The notes below the pieces were generated by a model. It worked only from the letters and a program-made list of their open reading frames with translations, had not been told where the DNA came from and searched no databases. Shown piece by piece: positions 1-6,292 of a DNA stretch of 12,136 bases. How positions within the stretch are numbered: the stretch's first letter is position 1; the number at the start of each line of letters is the position of its first letter. The DNA is from an uncultured Peptococcaceae bacterium (GTDB lineage: Bacteria; Bacillota; Desulfitobacteriia; Desulfitobacteriales; Syntrophobotulaceae). Both the position numbers and the translations under genes were made by a program. Location: positions 1 through 12,136 of the forward strand of contig CALBJS010000266.1 of the NCBI GenBank assembly GCA_937892995.1, given 5' to 3'.

Positions 1-1693
1 GATTGAATTTTTCCCCTATGCCTAGGCGATTAGCAAGCTGTGTATATACCCAGTCTTTAGGACGTATCTCACCAGGTGGATTAACGGCCTTCTGACTATA
101 TACGAAATAGTTTCGCATGCCTGCTGGAGCAGACATAAAGCGCTGCTGCCCTAAGAGATAGGTATCAGTAGTTTCAAACATATGGATCGGTCCAGGCAGA
201 ACTATATCCATCCATTGGGCAGTGGGCTGATTTAAATGCCACATAAATCCCCAAGAAAAATGAAGCTTAGCTGCTGCCTGTAGCCGCTTATTGGTATGAT
301 GTTGATTATTAAGCCAGTTATTTTCAAAAATCGCCATTTGAATATTGGGTAATGGACTGTCTGGACGACAACCAATGGCCCGACGATATTCTGTTTCTGT
401 AATATTACCCTTATCGTACTCTTCTCTTAAAAGAACAGCTTCCGCCATTTTATTATTGTTCAAACAGACAGGAGCTGTATATTCTGGCGGGGCTTTTTGG
501 AAGTCTACTGCCGGGAGAGGCATTCTAGAGGGTGTCACTAGGGTGCAACCCGTTTGGCAACCGCCGGGAACCGTTAAATTACCTGTCATAGCTTGAAGCA
601 ACATGGCCGCCGAAGCAGAGTATTCGCCCAAATGTCTCTTTGCAGCCGAATAATGATATTGAAGATGAACTGGATGGCTTTTTGCATACAGTCTAGCAAA
701 GGAACGAATGGTCTCAGCCGGAACTGTGCATATTTTTTCCGCCCATTCCGGTGTTTTTGCTTCTCCATCTTCTCCACCCATAACATAATTGCGAAACTTC
801 GCAAACCCTTCCGGTTCAACATATTTTTCTACATAAGCATGGTCATATAAGTCTTCTTCATATAAGACATATGCAACGGCTAACATCATAGCAAGATCTG
901 TTCCGGGACGAATGGGAATCCATTGATCGGCTAATACCTCTGCACTTACGGTATATCGAGGATCGATTACAATAATCGGAATTCCTCTTTCTTTTGCTAA
1001 TTTCATATAATACGAAACCTGTCCGAACCAACCAACCAGAGGATTATGTGCCCAGAGTACTATGAGATTGGAATTAAAGAGATCAGGAGCTTCAAAGCCT
1101 ACATTCGCATCGCTTTCACCGGTAATTAGAGCTTTTACTAAATCATAACCCAAATGGAATTTTTCTCCGGCTAAATGTCCTGAAGTTGAATGGTCTCCCC
1201 AAGTAGCTACACCGGCTTTTAGATAAGGGCCCAAGGGAAAACTCGAAGTTGTAAAAAAAGAATATTGAGTATGAAGAATACTATAGGGACCATAGAGATC
1301 TATGACTTCTCGGATCTTGGCTGTAATAGTATCTAGTGCTTCTTCCCATGATATTTTTTCAAAGTGACCATTTCCAAATCCTTTACCACCCACTCTTTTC
1401 ATAGGATGAGTAATCCTGGTAGGGGTATACATTTCTTTTTTCCAGGCATGCCCCATGGCACATGGCCGTGCCTGTACCATACCTTGGTTGATGGCATCAT
1501 CTCCGACATCTTCGCGTCCGGCACCTTTGTTTACAGAATTATCAGGCTCTACAGCAACAATAACCCCATCTTTGACTCGACTGCGAACAATACAGGCGGC
1601 ATCCCAACAACCATTTTGCAAACAGGTGTGATAGAAGATTTTCTCGCCTTCGTGTTTAGATTGCAATTTTTCTAGAACTCTTTCTTTACTCAA
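1..1693 (-). CDS. Molybdopterin oxidoreductase, DMSO reductase family, catalytic subunit (partial, C-terminus outside window)
   Basis: The frame is open from a TTG start at 1693 to the left edge, giving about 564 residues; the C-terminal part, including the molydopterin dinucleotide-binding domain, is missing. The start is supported by a strong ribosome binding site (AAGGAGGT, 1701-1708, 7-base spacing) and no ATG fits. Near the N-terminus are C24, C29, C34 and C78 (in ARPCAMGHAWK), the positions where this family binds a [4Fe-4S] cluster, followed by THPMKRVG and FEKISWEEALDTI, both typical of the family. GDHSTSG at 166-172 aligns by eye with the DmsA region holding the serine Mo ligand, making S169 the candidate ligand. 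Further family blocks are IIVIDPRYTVSAE, ADQWIPIRPGTD and TPEWAEKICTVPAETIR. There is no twin-arginine or other signal peptide, so the enzyme is probably cytoplasmic. Electron-transfer partners, if any, would lie beyond the left edge. The family reduces, oxidises or hydroxylates many substrates; this one's substrate is unknown. Confidence 0.9.
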   Translation of the reverse strand, partial: MSKERVLEKLQSKHEGEKIFYHTCLQNGCWDAACIVRSRVKDGVIVAVEPDNSVNKGAGREDVGDDAINQGMVQARPCAMGHAWKKEMYTPTRITHPMKRVGGKGFGNGHFEKISWEEALDTITAKIREVIDLYGPYSILHTQYSFFTTSSFPLGPYLKAGVATWGDHSTSGHLAGEKFHLGYDLVKALITGESDANVGFEAPDLFNSNLIVLWAHNPLVGWFGQVSYYMKLAKERGIPIIVIDPRYTVSAEVLADQWIPIRPGTDLAMMLAVAYVLYEEDLYDHAYVEKYVEPEGFAKFRNYVMGGEDGEAKTPEWAEKICTVPAETIRSFARLYAKSHPVHLQYHYSAAKRHLGEYSASAAMLLQAMTGNLTVPGGCQTGCTLVTPSRMPLPAVDFQKAPPEYTAPVCLNNNKMAEAVLLREEYDKGNITETEYRRAIGCRPDSPLPNIQMAIFENNWLNNQHHTNKRLQAAAKLHFSWGFMWHLNQPTAQWMDIVLPGPIHMFETTDTYLLGQQRFMSAPAGMRNYFVYSQKAVNPPGEIRPKDWVYTQLANRLGIGEKFN

Positions 1694-1700
1694 ATTTTTG

Positions 1701-1708
1701 ACCTCCTT
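1701..1708 (-). promoter_or_regulatory. Ribosome binding site deciding the TTG start of the molybdoenzyme
   Basis: On the minus strand this reads AAGGAGGT, a full match to the anti-Shine-Dalgarno sequence, 7 bases before a TTG codon. No ATG or GTG in the same frame is close enough to use it, so the TTG is the likely initiation codon. Confidence 0.85.
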
Positions 1709-1747
1709 CGATTATTTTTTTATTTTATTATTTATAACCCTTATAAA

Positions 1748-1763
1748 TGCAAAATGCGTGCCA
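1748..1763 (-). promoter_or_regulatory. Sigma-54 (-24/-12) promoter of the molybdoenzyme gene
   Basis: The minus strand reads TGGCAC-GCATT-TTGCA, a perfect match to the sigma-54 consensus with the invariant GG and GC in the right register. Transcription would start near 1737, leaving a leader of about 44 bases before the TTG start at 1693. The adjacent upstream gene encodes a sigma-54-dependent activator, which makes a chance match very unlikely. Confidence 0.9.
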
Positions 1764-1771
1764 CTCTTAAA

Positions 1772-1794
1772 GCCAGATAATTTCAGCATTTGGC
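1772..1794. promoter_or_regulatory. Imperfect palindrome upstream of the sigma-54 promoter, possible activator site
   Basis: GCCA at 1772-1775 and TGGC at 1791-1794 frame an imperfect 23-base palindrome (pattern GCCAnATnnT...AnnATnTGGC). It ends about 8 bases upstream of the -24 element. Fis-type activators bind inverted repeats upstream of such promoters, usually further away, so the assignment to the adjacent activator is only a suggestion. The right arm abuts the poly-T tract of the preceding terminator. Confidence 0.3.
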
Positions 1795-1854
1795 AAAAAA
1801 AAAAGAGAGATTCTTCCCAAAGATAGATAAATCCAAAATCGGGATAACTCTCTT
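1795..1854 (-). terminator. Rho-independent terminator of the sigma-54 activator gene
   Basis: On the minus strand, the arms at 1854-1841 and 1818-1803 form a stem (AAGAGAG pairing with CTCTCTT, extended by TTATCCC/GGGAAGAA with small mismatches) around a loop of about 22 bases. The stem runs straight into a tract of ten T residues (1804-1795). It lies just downstream of the activator stop codon and separates it from the molybdoenzyme promoter. Confidence 0.75.
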
Positions 1855-1875
1855 ACTCTTATTTTTTCCTTTAAC

Positions 1876-3975
1876 TTAGAATTTAATTTGATATTGCTTT
1901 ATTTTTCTATAAACAGTTGAGCGCCCAAGGCCTAAGATTTCGGCTGCGGCGACTACATTATTCCCGGTTTTCTCCATTGCATTCCGAATGGCTTCTATTT
2001 CCATCTTTTCGATGGTTGAATACTCTTCCGGAATTTTGATTTCCTCGTACGCGGTCTTTGACTTCGTCAAGCTATTTCCACATAGCAAATCTTCCGGTAA
2101 ATGGTTCAATTTAATATTATTACCGGTTGCCATCGCTAAGGAATAAGCAATAACATTTTCTAATTCTCGGACATTACCCGGCCAATCATAGTTTAGAAAC
2201 ATATCACAAACTTCCGGACTGATCTGGGGAAATATATTAATATTAGCTCGTCTGCAGTATTTTTCAATAAAATACTCAGCCAGTTTTAGTATATCATTGC
2301 CCCGGACCCGCAAAGGGGGGATTCTTAGCTTAAAAACAGCTAAACGATAATAAAGATCCTCTCTGAATTCCTTATTGAGAACCATCTTCTTCAAATCTTT
2401 ATTAGTGGCCGCGATAACACGGAAATCAACCGGAATATATTTATCACCGCCGATACGCATAATCTTTTTGTCTTCCAATACTCGAAGAAGTACTGGTTGG
2501 AGTTCTAGGGGCATATCGCCGATTTCGTCTAAGAATAAAGTTCCATCTCTGGCAAGTTCGATTTTTCCTACTCTGCCTTTACTGGCTGCACCTGTAAAAG
2601 AACCACCTTCATAACCAAATAACTCGCTTTCAATTAAGCTTTTAGGTATTGAAGCACAGTTAATGGCCATAAAAGATTCATTAGATCTGCTTTCATCATG
2701 AATAGCTCGGGCAAATAATTCCTTTCCTGTGCCACTTTCTCCTACAATTAGCACTCCCCCGTCATGAGAAGCAACTTTACGTGCTTTCTGAATAATAGTC
2801 TCCAAAGCCTTGCTTTTGCCAAAAATCAGGTCAAAGCTGTCTTCCTTCTCCTTTGTCCGTACTATTTCCTTACTTTTGCTGCCGATTAAAACAATTCGCA
2901 GAAATACGCCGTTCGGATCCTTGTTTTCTCCGTTAAATATTGGTTCAATATCTATTTCGTAATATTGTTGCGAGGTCGATTTATCTAGTGCCGCTTCAAA
3001 CTTATAGATTGGTTCCTTTTTTCTCAGTACTTTTTCTATTGGAAGAGAAATTTTTGATGCCTCGGTAAAAGGTCTATCTAAAGCATCCTTCCTTTGAATG
3101 TCGAGAATTTTGGCAGCCTCTCGATCGATATGATATATTTTACCTTCTCGGTCCAAGATTATACGACCTGCTCTGATAGGTTCCTTTTTAAGTCTTTCAA
3201 AACTTTTATTGTGTAAACTGAGAAAATAGCTTTGCTTGTATAACCTTAATTGACTTTCTATTGCCAGTCCCGCTGAGATAACCCAACTAAGTAGATTAGT
3301 CTGCTGCACTTGTTTCTCGGGTGTATTCACATCAATTACTAGCAAAACACCCATCAGCTTACCATTCTCATCCATTATAGGGGTACCAGACCCTACATTG
3401 TCATACACAACATCACAATAATAGTAAGGCCCGATAATCTGTACCGGTCTTTGTAGATTAATGCACATACTATGGCAGTTCGTTCCAATGAGTTTTTCTG
3501 TCCATACTGCTCCGGGAACACCATTAATAGTTTCAAACTTCTCTGCTCTTTCTTTTCCGCCGGCGGTCAACAATAATACCCCATTTGCATCTGTCAAGCA
3601 CATAAAATATCCGGACGCTGATAAAAGATTCAGATGATCTTTCATAAACTTATTAGTTATCTTCACCATAGCCCAATTATCTAGAATTAAAGCTTCCAGT
3701 TCTCTTGGTTTTAGAATATAACCCAATTTTTGATCCTGAGGGTTTACACCGAACTTTTTTGACCTGACCCAAGAATCAGCTATTTCCGGATACATATAAA
3801 GGGATTTATGGGGGTTTTCGCCGTAATGTAAAAAACGTTCTTTACATTCTTCAATAGAACTCCAGCGCCCCGTGTCCATTTCAACAACGAATTCTCTGAT
3901 AATACTTTCTTCTGCTTTGTGGTTTAAATTCAGACCCCTCAGAATGTCGAATTCTTTGGTGCCTATTATTTCCAC
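1876..3975 (-). CDS. Sigma-54-dependent transcriptional activator, AcoR-like (GAF/PAS sensor, AAA+, Fis HTH)
   Basis: This 699-residue enhancer-binding protein remodels the sigma-54 RNA polymerase closed complex using ATP. The N-terminal region (about 60-370) is a sensor, with a GAF-like domain around 100-245 and a PAS-like segment around 265-365. The AAA+ domain spans about 382-615: Walker A is G412-ESGTGKE, the sigma-54 contact loop reads GSFTGA (458-463) instead of the usual GAFTGA, Walker B is GTLFLDEIGD (478-487), and WPGNVREL is at 598-605. A Fis-type helix-turn-helix (NNVVAAAEILGLGRSTVYRK) ends the protein. The architecture matches AcoR-type regulators, but the ligand is unknown and need not be acetoin. 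The start is GTG at 3975, with GGGGAGGTGAT about 5 bases upstream. The gene lies upstream of, and in the same direction as, the molybdoenzyme, whose promoter is a perfect -24/-12 element, so that enzyme is the likely target. Confidence 0.93.
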   Translation of the reverse strand: MEIIGTKEFDILRGLNLNHKAEESIIREFVVEMDTGRWSSIEECKERFLHYGENPHKSLYMYPEIADSWVRSKKFGVNPQDQKLGYILKPRELEALILDNWAMVKITNKFMKDHLNLLSASGYFMCLTDANGVLLLTAGGKERAEKFETINGVPGAVWTEKLIGTNCHSMCINLQRPVQIIGPYYYCDVVYDNVGSGTPIMDENGKLMGVLLVIDVNTPEKQVQQTNLLSWVISAGLAIESQLRLYKQSYFLSLHNKSFERLKKEPIRAGRIILDREGKIYHIDREAAKILDIQRKDALDRPFTEASKISLPIEKVLRKKEPIYKFEAALDKSTSQQYYEIDIEPIFNGENKDPNGVFLRIVLIGSKSKEIVRTKEKEDSFDLIFGKSKALETIIQKARKVASHDGGVLIVGESGTGKELFARAIHDESRSNESFMAINCASIPKSLIESELFGYEGGSFTGAASKGRVGKIELARDGTLFLDEIGDMPLELQPVLLRVLEDKKIMRIGGDKYIPVDFRVIAATNKDLKKMVLNKEFREDLYYRLAVFKLRIPPLRVRGNDILKLAEYFIEKYCRRANINIFPQISPEVCDMFLNYDWPGNVRELENVIAYSLAMATGNNIKLNHLPEDLLCGNSLTKSKTAYEEIKIPEEYSTIEKMEIEAIRNAMEKTGNNVVAAAEILGLGRSTVYRKIKQYQIKF

Positions 3976-4002
3976 TGCTAATCACCTCCCCAAAACCACT
4001 TT

Positions 4003-4008
4003 ATTATA
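4003..4008 (-). promoter_or_regulatory. Possible -10 element of the activator gene
   Basis: The minus strand carries TATAAT at 4008-4003, about 28 bases before the GTG start. No good -35 element is seen at the expected distance (it would read roughly AAGATT). The surrounding DNA is very AT-rich, so chance matches are common. Confidence 0.3.
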
Positions 4009-4231
4009 AAATATTTATTTTTAGAATCTTAAATTTGCGTAGGATTCAGATACATTCTAGCTATGTAAATCTAGACCATAAATTTCTATTAATACCTTTT
4101 TATATATACTATGAGTAGTTTTATTTAACCATATAATGGAGTGATTTTCAAATTAATCTATATCTTATAACAACAATTTTATGTAATAAAATACAAAAAA
4201 ATACACAATTAGTGCATATTTTTACAAGGGA

Positions 4232-4268
4232 TAAAGAAGAAACCTAGACTACACCTAGGTTCTTTCTT
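4232..4268 (-). terminator. Hairpin terminator downstream of the YmaF-like gene
   Basis: The arms 4234-4247 and 4255-4268 pair over 12 of 14 positions (outer AAGAA/TTCTT, inner AACCTAG/CTAGGTT) around a 7-base loop. On the minus strand the stem is followed by a short T-rich stretch (TTTCTTCTTTAT includes the descending arm), weaker than a classic poly-U tail. It sits about 75 bases beyond the stop of the histidine-rich gene. Confidence 0.5.
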
Positions 4269-4342
4269 AAGGAAATTATTCAAAACGTAAACCCAAGTTT
4301 AAATTTCTTTAGTAATAAACTACTTAATGCTTAATTGCTATT

Positions 4343-4657
4343 TCAAACCCCAGGTGCAGGCATATCCAGTCCTTTTATATGATGTCTGTGCCCGTCGTTC
4401 ACTGTGGTATAGAAATCCCAATAATGAACATGCCATCCGTTAGCTGTAGGCATCGAAGGTCCGGAAGTCGCCTGATAGTAATGGGCATGCCCGTGTTCGT
4501 ATACAACCCAGTTCTCAGAGTTGTGAACGTGGCTTTCCCCTGCGAGGATTGCCGGCCCGGATACATCTAAACACTGATGAGCATGATTATGATCACAAGA
4601 AGTATGGGTAACACTGCCGTGGTTATGATCCAGCGGACTTCTTCGTCTGTTATCCAT
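4343..4657 (-). CDS. Histidine-rich YmaF-like protein
   Basis: This protein of about 104 residues carries roughly 16 histidines, mostly as repeated H-x-H pairs: DHNHG, DHNHAH, SHVHN, EHGHAHYY, GWHVHYWDFYT and DGHRHH. The spacing of H-x-H motifs and the phrase VNDGHRHH recall the YmaF family of Bacillus and Clostridia, whose function is not established. Metal binding is plausible from composition but is inference. It has no signal peptide or membrane segment. An upstream in-frame ATG at 4675 would add six residues (MRGINI), but its codons lie in the ribosome binding site (GAGGGGG) of the ATG at 4657, so the shorter form is preferred. The gene stands alone: a sigma-54 activator gene lies downstream and a zinc-ribbon gene diverges upstream. 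Confidence 0.72.
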   Translation of the reverse strand: MDNRRRSPLDHNHGSVTHTSCDHNHAHQCLDVSGPAILAGESHVHNSENWVVYEHGHAHYYQATSGPSMPTANGWHVHYWDFYTTVNDGHRHHIKGLDMPAPGV

Positions 4658-4675
4658 GATATTTATCCCCCTCAT

Positions 4676-5074
4676 TTATAATATGAAGGAGGGTAAGCTT
4701 AGGTTTCTTTAATTTCTTGTCAAGAAGTGAATTTTGATATTTTAATTAAAAGCTAGGGGTGTGAAGCAAGTAATCCCCCAAGTTAAGTCTGGAGATAAAG
4801 AACTCACTACCGATAAAATCTTCTATAGCCAAGTAAAAAATGACGAGGAATAACTTCATTAGTAATATTATTCAGAAGATATATTTTGCATATATTTACA
4901 GCTATCTTTCTATGAATTTCCCCGGGTTTCCGGTTCCGAACCAACGCTAACTATATAAAATAGCTTTACTAGCTTTTCGCTATTTCAGGACTATAAAAAT
5001 CTGTTTCAAATAATTATTCACCTAGAACTATTATAACTTTTTTAAACCCTTATTGCTTTTAAACTCTTTTATGT
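4676..5074. other. Intergenic region without a recognised gene
   Basis: About 400 bases between the divergent YmaF-like and zinc-ribbon genes. It holds the 13-base palindrome at 4714-4726 and a short plus-strand frame at 4761-4853 (GTG start, 30 residues, VKQVIPQVKSGDKELTTDKI at its N-terminus). That frame has no properly spaced ribosome binding site and is too short to call. A hairpin AAATAGC...GCTATTT lies near 4960-4985 without a T tract. No riboswitch or tRNA was recognised on either strand. Confidence 0.5.
4714..4726. promoter_or_regulatory. Perfect 13-base palindrome overlapping a possible -35 of the YmaF-like gene
   Basis: TTCTTGTCAAGAA is a perfect 6+1+6 inverted repeat. On the minus strand its centre contains a consensus -35 hexamer TTGACA (4723-4718), about 60 bases before the YmaF-like start. 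A matching -10 is weak (TAAGCT at 16-base spacing). The layout resembles an operator over a -35 box, but no regulator can be named. Confidence 0.35.
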
Positions 5075-5080
5075 TATAAT
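5053..5080 (+). promoter_or_regulatory. Sigma-A-type promoter of the zinc-ribbon gene
   Basis: TTGCTT (5053-5058) and a perfect TATAAT (5075-5080) are separated by 16 bases. Transcription would start near 5087, giving a leader of about 105 bases before the ATG at 5192. The leader could fold into a nested hairpin (TGCC 5131-5134 with GGCA 5164-5167, and GTTGT 5142-5146 with ACAAC 5158-5162). Confidence 0.6.
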
Positions 5081-5191
5081 TATCAGAAGCTCGATAATAT
5101 TGGATTAAAACTAACCTTCTCGATAGACGTTGCCTAAGAAAGTTGTTGGTTCCTATTACAACGGGCAGTATAAATGATGGAGGTTTTTTTA

Positions 5192-5386
5192 ATGTTCAAA
5201 GATAAGATAATAATCTGTAAAGACTGTGGCAATCCCTTTGTTTTTTCTGCTTCCGAGCAAAGGTTTTATGCTGAAAAAGGATTCCCTAATGAACCTGTTC
5301 GATGTCCGGAATCTCCGTGCGACCCACCGGTAATGATCACTGTTTTACAAAATTATCATGTTCAACAGCTTAACCCAACCGGCTAA
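5192..5386 (+). CDS. Small zinc-ribbon protein
   Basis: This 64-residue protein begins MFKDKIIICKDCGNPFVFSA, followed by SEQRFYAEKGFPNEPVRCPE. It closely follows the small 'probable zinc-ribbon' proteins common in Clostridia, which start with M-F-x-D-K-x-L/I-x-C-K-D-C-G and normally end in a second C-P-E-C knuckle. Here the first knuckle CKDC is intact, but the second reads C-P-E-S-P-C, so the second cysteine of the pair has moved by two residues. Zinc binding is inferred and the cellular role is unknown. The ATG at 5192 is preferred over 5174 because GGAGG (5179-5183) lies 8 bases before it and the family begins with this methionine. The gene appears monocistronic. Confidence 0.75.
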   Translation: MFKDKIIICKDCGNPFVFSASEQRFYAEKGFPNEPVRCPESPCDPPVMITVLQNYHVQQLNPTG

Positions 5387-5403
5387 TCCGAGGAAAAAAC
5401 AAT

Positions 5404-5440
5404 AAACCTTCCAAAATCTAAACTTGGAAGGTTTTACTAT
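5404..5440. terminator. Bidirectional terminator between the zinc-ribbon and carD genes
   Basis: A perfect 11-base-pair stem (AAACCTTCCAA at 5404-5414 with TTGGAAGGTTT at 5424-5434) closes a 9-base loop. On the plus strand it is followed by TTTTACTATTTAT. On the minus strand the stem is followed by ATTGTTTTTT. It lies between two convergent genes and can serve both. Confidence 0.85.
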
Positions 5441-5484
5441 TTATGGTTATGCAAAATCTTTAACTCGAAAAACGGCTACTTTTA

Positions 5485-5991
5485 TCAAAGACTTGAAACA
5501 CTTTGTTCACTTTCAATTACTTCATCCAGTAATTCAACAGCCTCTTGTTGCTCAATCCCTTTGACTTCCACAAGTTCGCTGATCAGAATCTTACGAGCAT
5601 TATCTAACATGTTTCTGTCTTCTACACCCAGCTTCGCCCTTTTACTTTTACGCATTAAATCGCGAATGATCTCAGTCCCTTGATGGATATCACCGCTCTT
5701 TATTTTACTCTTGTTTAGGCTTACACAATATCTTTGGTTTTCATAGATAGTGGGGTCTGTATCCCCTTCATAAAAATCCTCGAGAACGCTTTCTAAAGTC
5801 TCCGGGTCTACTATTCTACGCATCCCAGATTCGCCTGCTTTATCTTTAGGGATCATAATTTGAACATTTTTGTGAGGAATATTCAAAATATAATAGATTT
5901 TATTTTCCCCTAATATCTCTTTCTCTTCAATAGCCTCAATAACACCTGCACCATGCAGTGGATAGACAATCCTATCACCTACTTGAAACAT
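5485..5991 (-). CDS. CarD/CdnL-family transcription regulator
   Basis: This 168-residue protein begins MFQVGDRIVYPLHGAGVIEA, the signature of the CarD/CdnL family, and is close to the usual family length of about 160-165 residues. The N-terminal part (about 1-65) is the Tudor-like RNA polymerase beta-subunit-interacting domain. The rest is the helical C-terminal domain, including SGDIHQGTEIIRDLMRKSKR and the ISELVEVKG segment. In characterised relatives the protein binds RNA polymerase and stabilises open promoter complexes. The minor-groove tryptophan of actinobacterial CarD is not seen before the RY of ENQRYCVSLNKSK; a tyrosine is nearby. A longer frame opens at 6144, but the near-consensus promoter at 6056-6084 lies inside that extension and AAGGGGG precedes the ATG at 5991, so the short form is right. 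Confidence 0.9.
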   Translation of the reverse strand: MFQVGDRIVYPLHGAGVIEAIEEKEILGENKIYYILNIPHKNVQIMIPKDKAGESGMRRIVDPETLESVLEDFYEGDTDPTIYENQRYCVSLNKSKIKSGDIHQGTEIIRDLMRKSKRAKLGVEDRNMLDNARKILISELVEVKGIEQQEAVELLDEVIESEQSVSSL

Positions 5992-6055
5992 ACGTCCGCC
6001 CCCTTTTGATGATAGGTTAATTATATCATAGTTTTGGCCTAATTTCAAAAATTTA

Positions 6056-6084
6056 ATTTTAACATTCCGAATAGAGAGTGTCAA
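6056..6084 (-). promoter_or_regulatory. Sigma-A promoter of carD
   Basis: On the minus strand, a perfect TTGACA (6084-6079) is followed after exactly 17 bases by TAAAAT (6061-6056). The start of transcription would be near 6049, giving a leader of about 58 bases before the ATG at 5991. A second TATAAT lies upstream at 6172-6167 but has no good -35. Confidence 0.8.
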
Positions 6085-6186
6085 TGGCCTTTTTGGAATA
6101 TGTTGAAATACTATTAAAAATACTTTTGCTAACTTATTCCGCAAAGATACCCTTTAAGCTAATGGTATTATATCAATTGCCTTCCT

Positions 6187-6218
6187 ACAGTTTAATGAAA
6201 ACTGTTTTTAAATATGAT
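6187..6218 (+). promoter_or_regulatory. Inverted repeat and possible promoter upstream of the SNF2 gene
   Basis: ACAGTTT (6187-6193) and AAACTGT (6199-6205) form a perfect 7-base inverted repeat with a 5-base spacer, followed by TTTTA. It overlaps a weak -35 (TTTAAT, 6191-6196) placed 16 bases before a -10-like TATGAT (6213-6218). It may be an operator over the SNF2 promoter or simply a small hairpin. The evidence is positional only. Confidence 0.3.
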
Positions 6219-6292
6219 ATCCTAGAATTATTCGCTTATTTTTAGAAAGTCTTTGGATTAAAGTTAAAAGCACTATTAAAAGGGGTATTTTT

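Larger units (their letters stand above)
3976..4342. other. AT-rich intergenic region, 367 bases
   Basis: No coding frame of useful length was seen. It holds the ribosome binding site and possible -10 of the activator gene at one end and a hairpin (4234-4268) downstream of the YmaF-like gene at the other. The stretch 4080-4225 is extremely AT-rich, with no recognised motif and no second -24/-12 promoter. Confidence 0.6.

Noticed and set aside
345..850. Overlapping plus- and minus-strand frames of 78-85 residues
   Set aside because: They are antisense or out of frame within the molybdoenzyme coding sequence and show no recognisable features.
1364..1675. Plus-strand open frame of 103 residues
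   Set aside because: It lies wholly opposite the N-terminal coding region of the molybdoenzyme, which has family motifs and a strong ribosome binding site; this frame has neither.
4658..4700. Sigma-K-like promoter (AACC, 16 bases, CATATTATA) before the YmaF-like gene
   Set aside because: The implied transcript start would fall in the ribosome binding site of the gene, so it could not make a normally translated message.
4932..4942. GGTTCCGAACC, resembling a tRNA T-arm
   Set aside because: No acceptor, D or anticodon arm can be built around it on either strand; it is just a short palindrome.
4950..4990. Hairpin AAATAGC...GCTATTT as a terminator or riboswitch
   Set aside because: It has no T tract on either strand, no gene end next to it and no match to a riboswitch core that I can recognise.
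5992..6144. 51-residue N-terminal extension of the CarD-family protein
   Set aside because: The near-consensus carD promoter (6056-6084) lies inside it, the family begins at MFQVGDRIVYP, and a ribosome binding site precedes the ATG at 5991.
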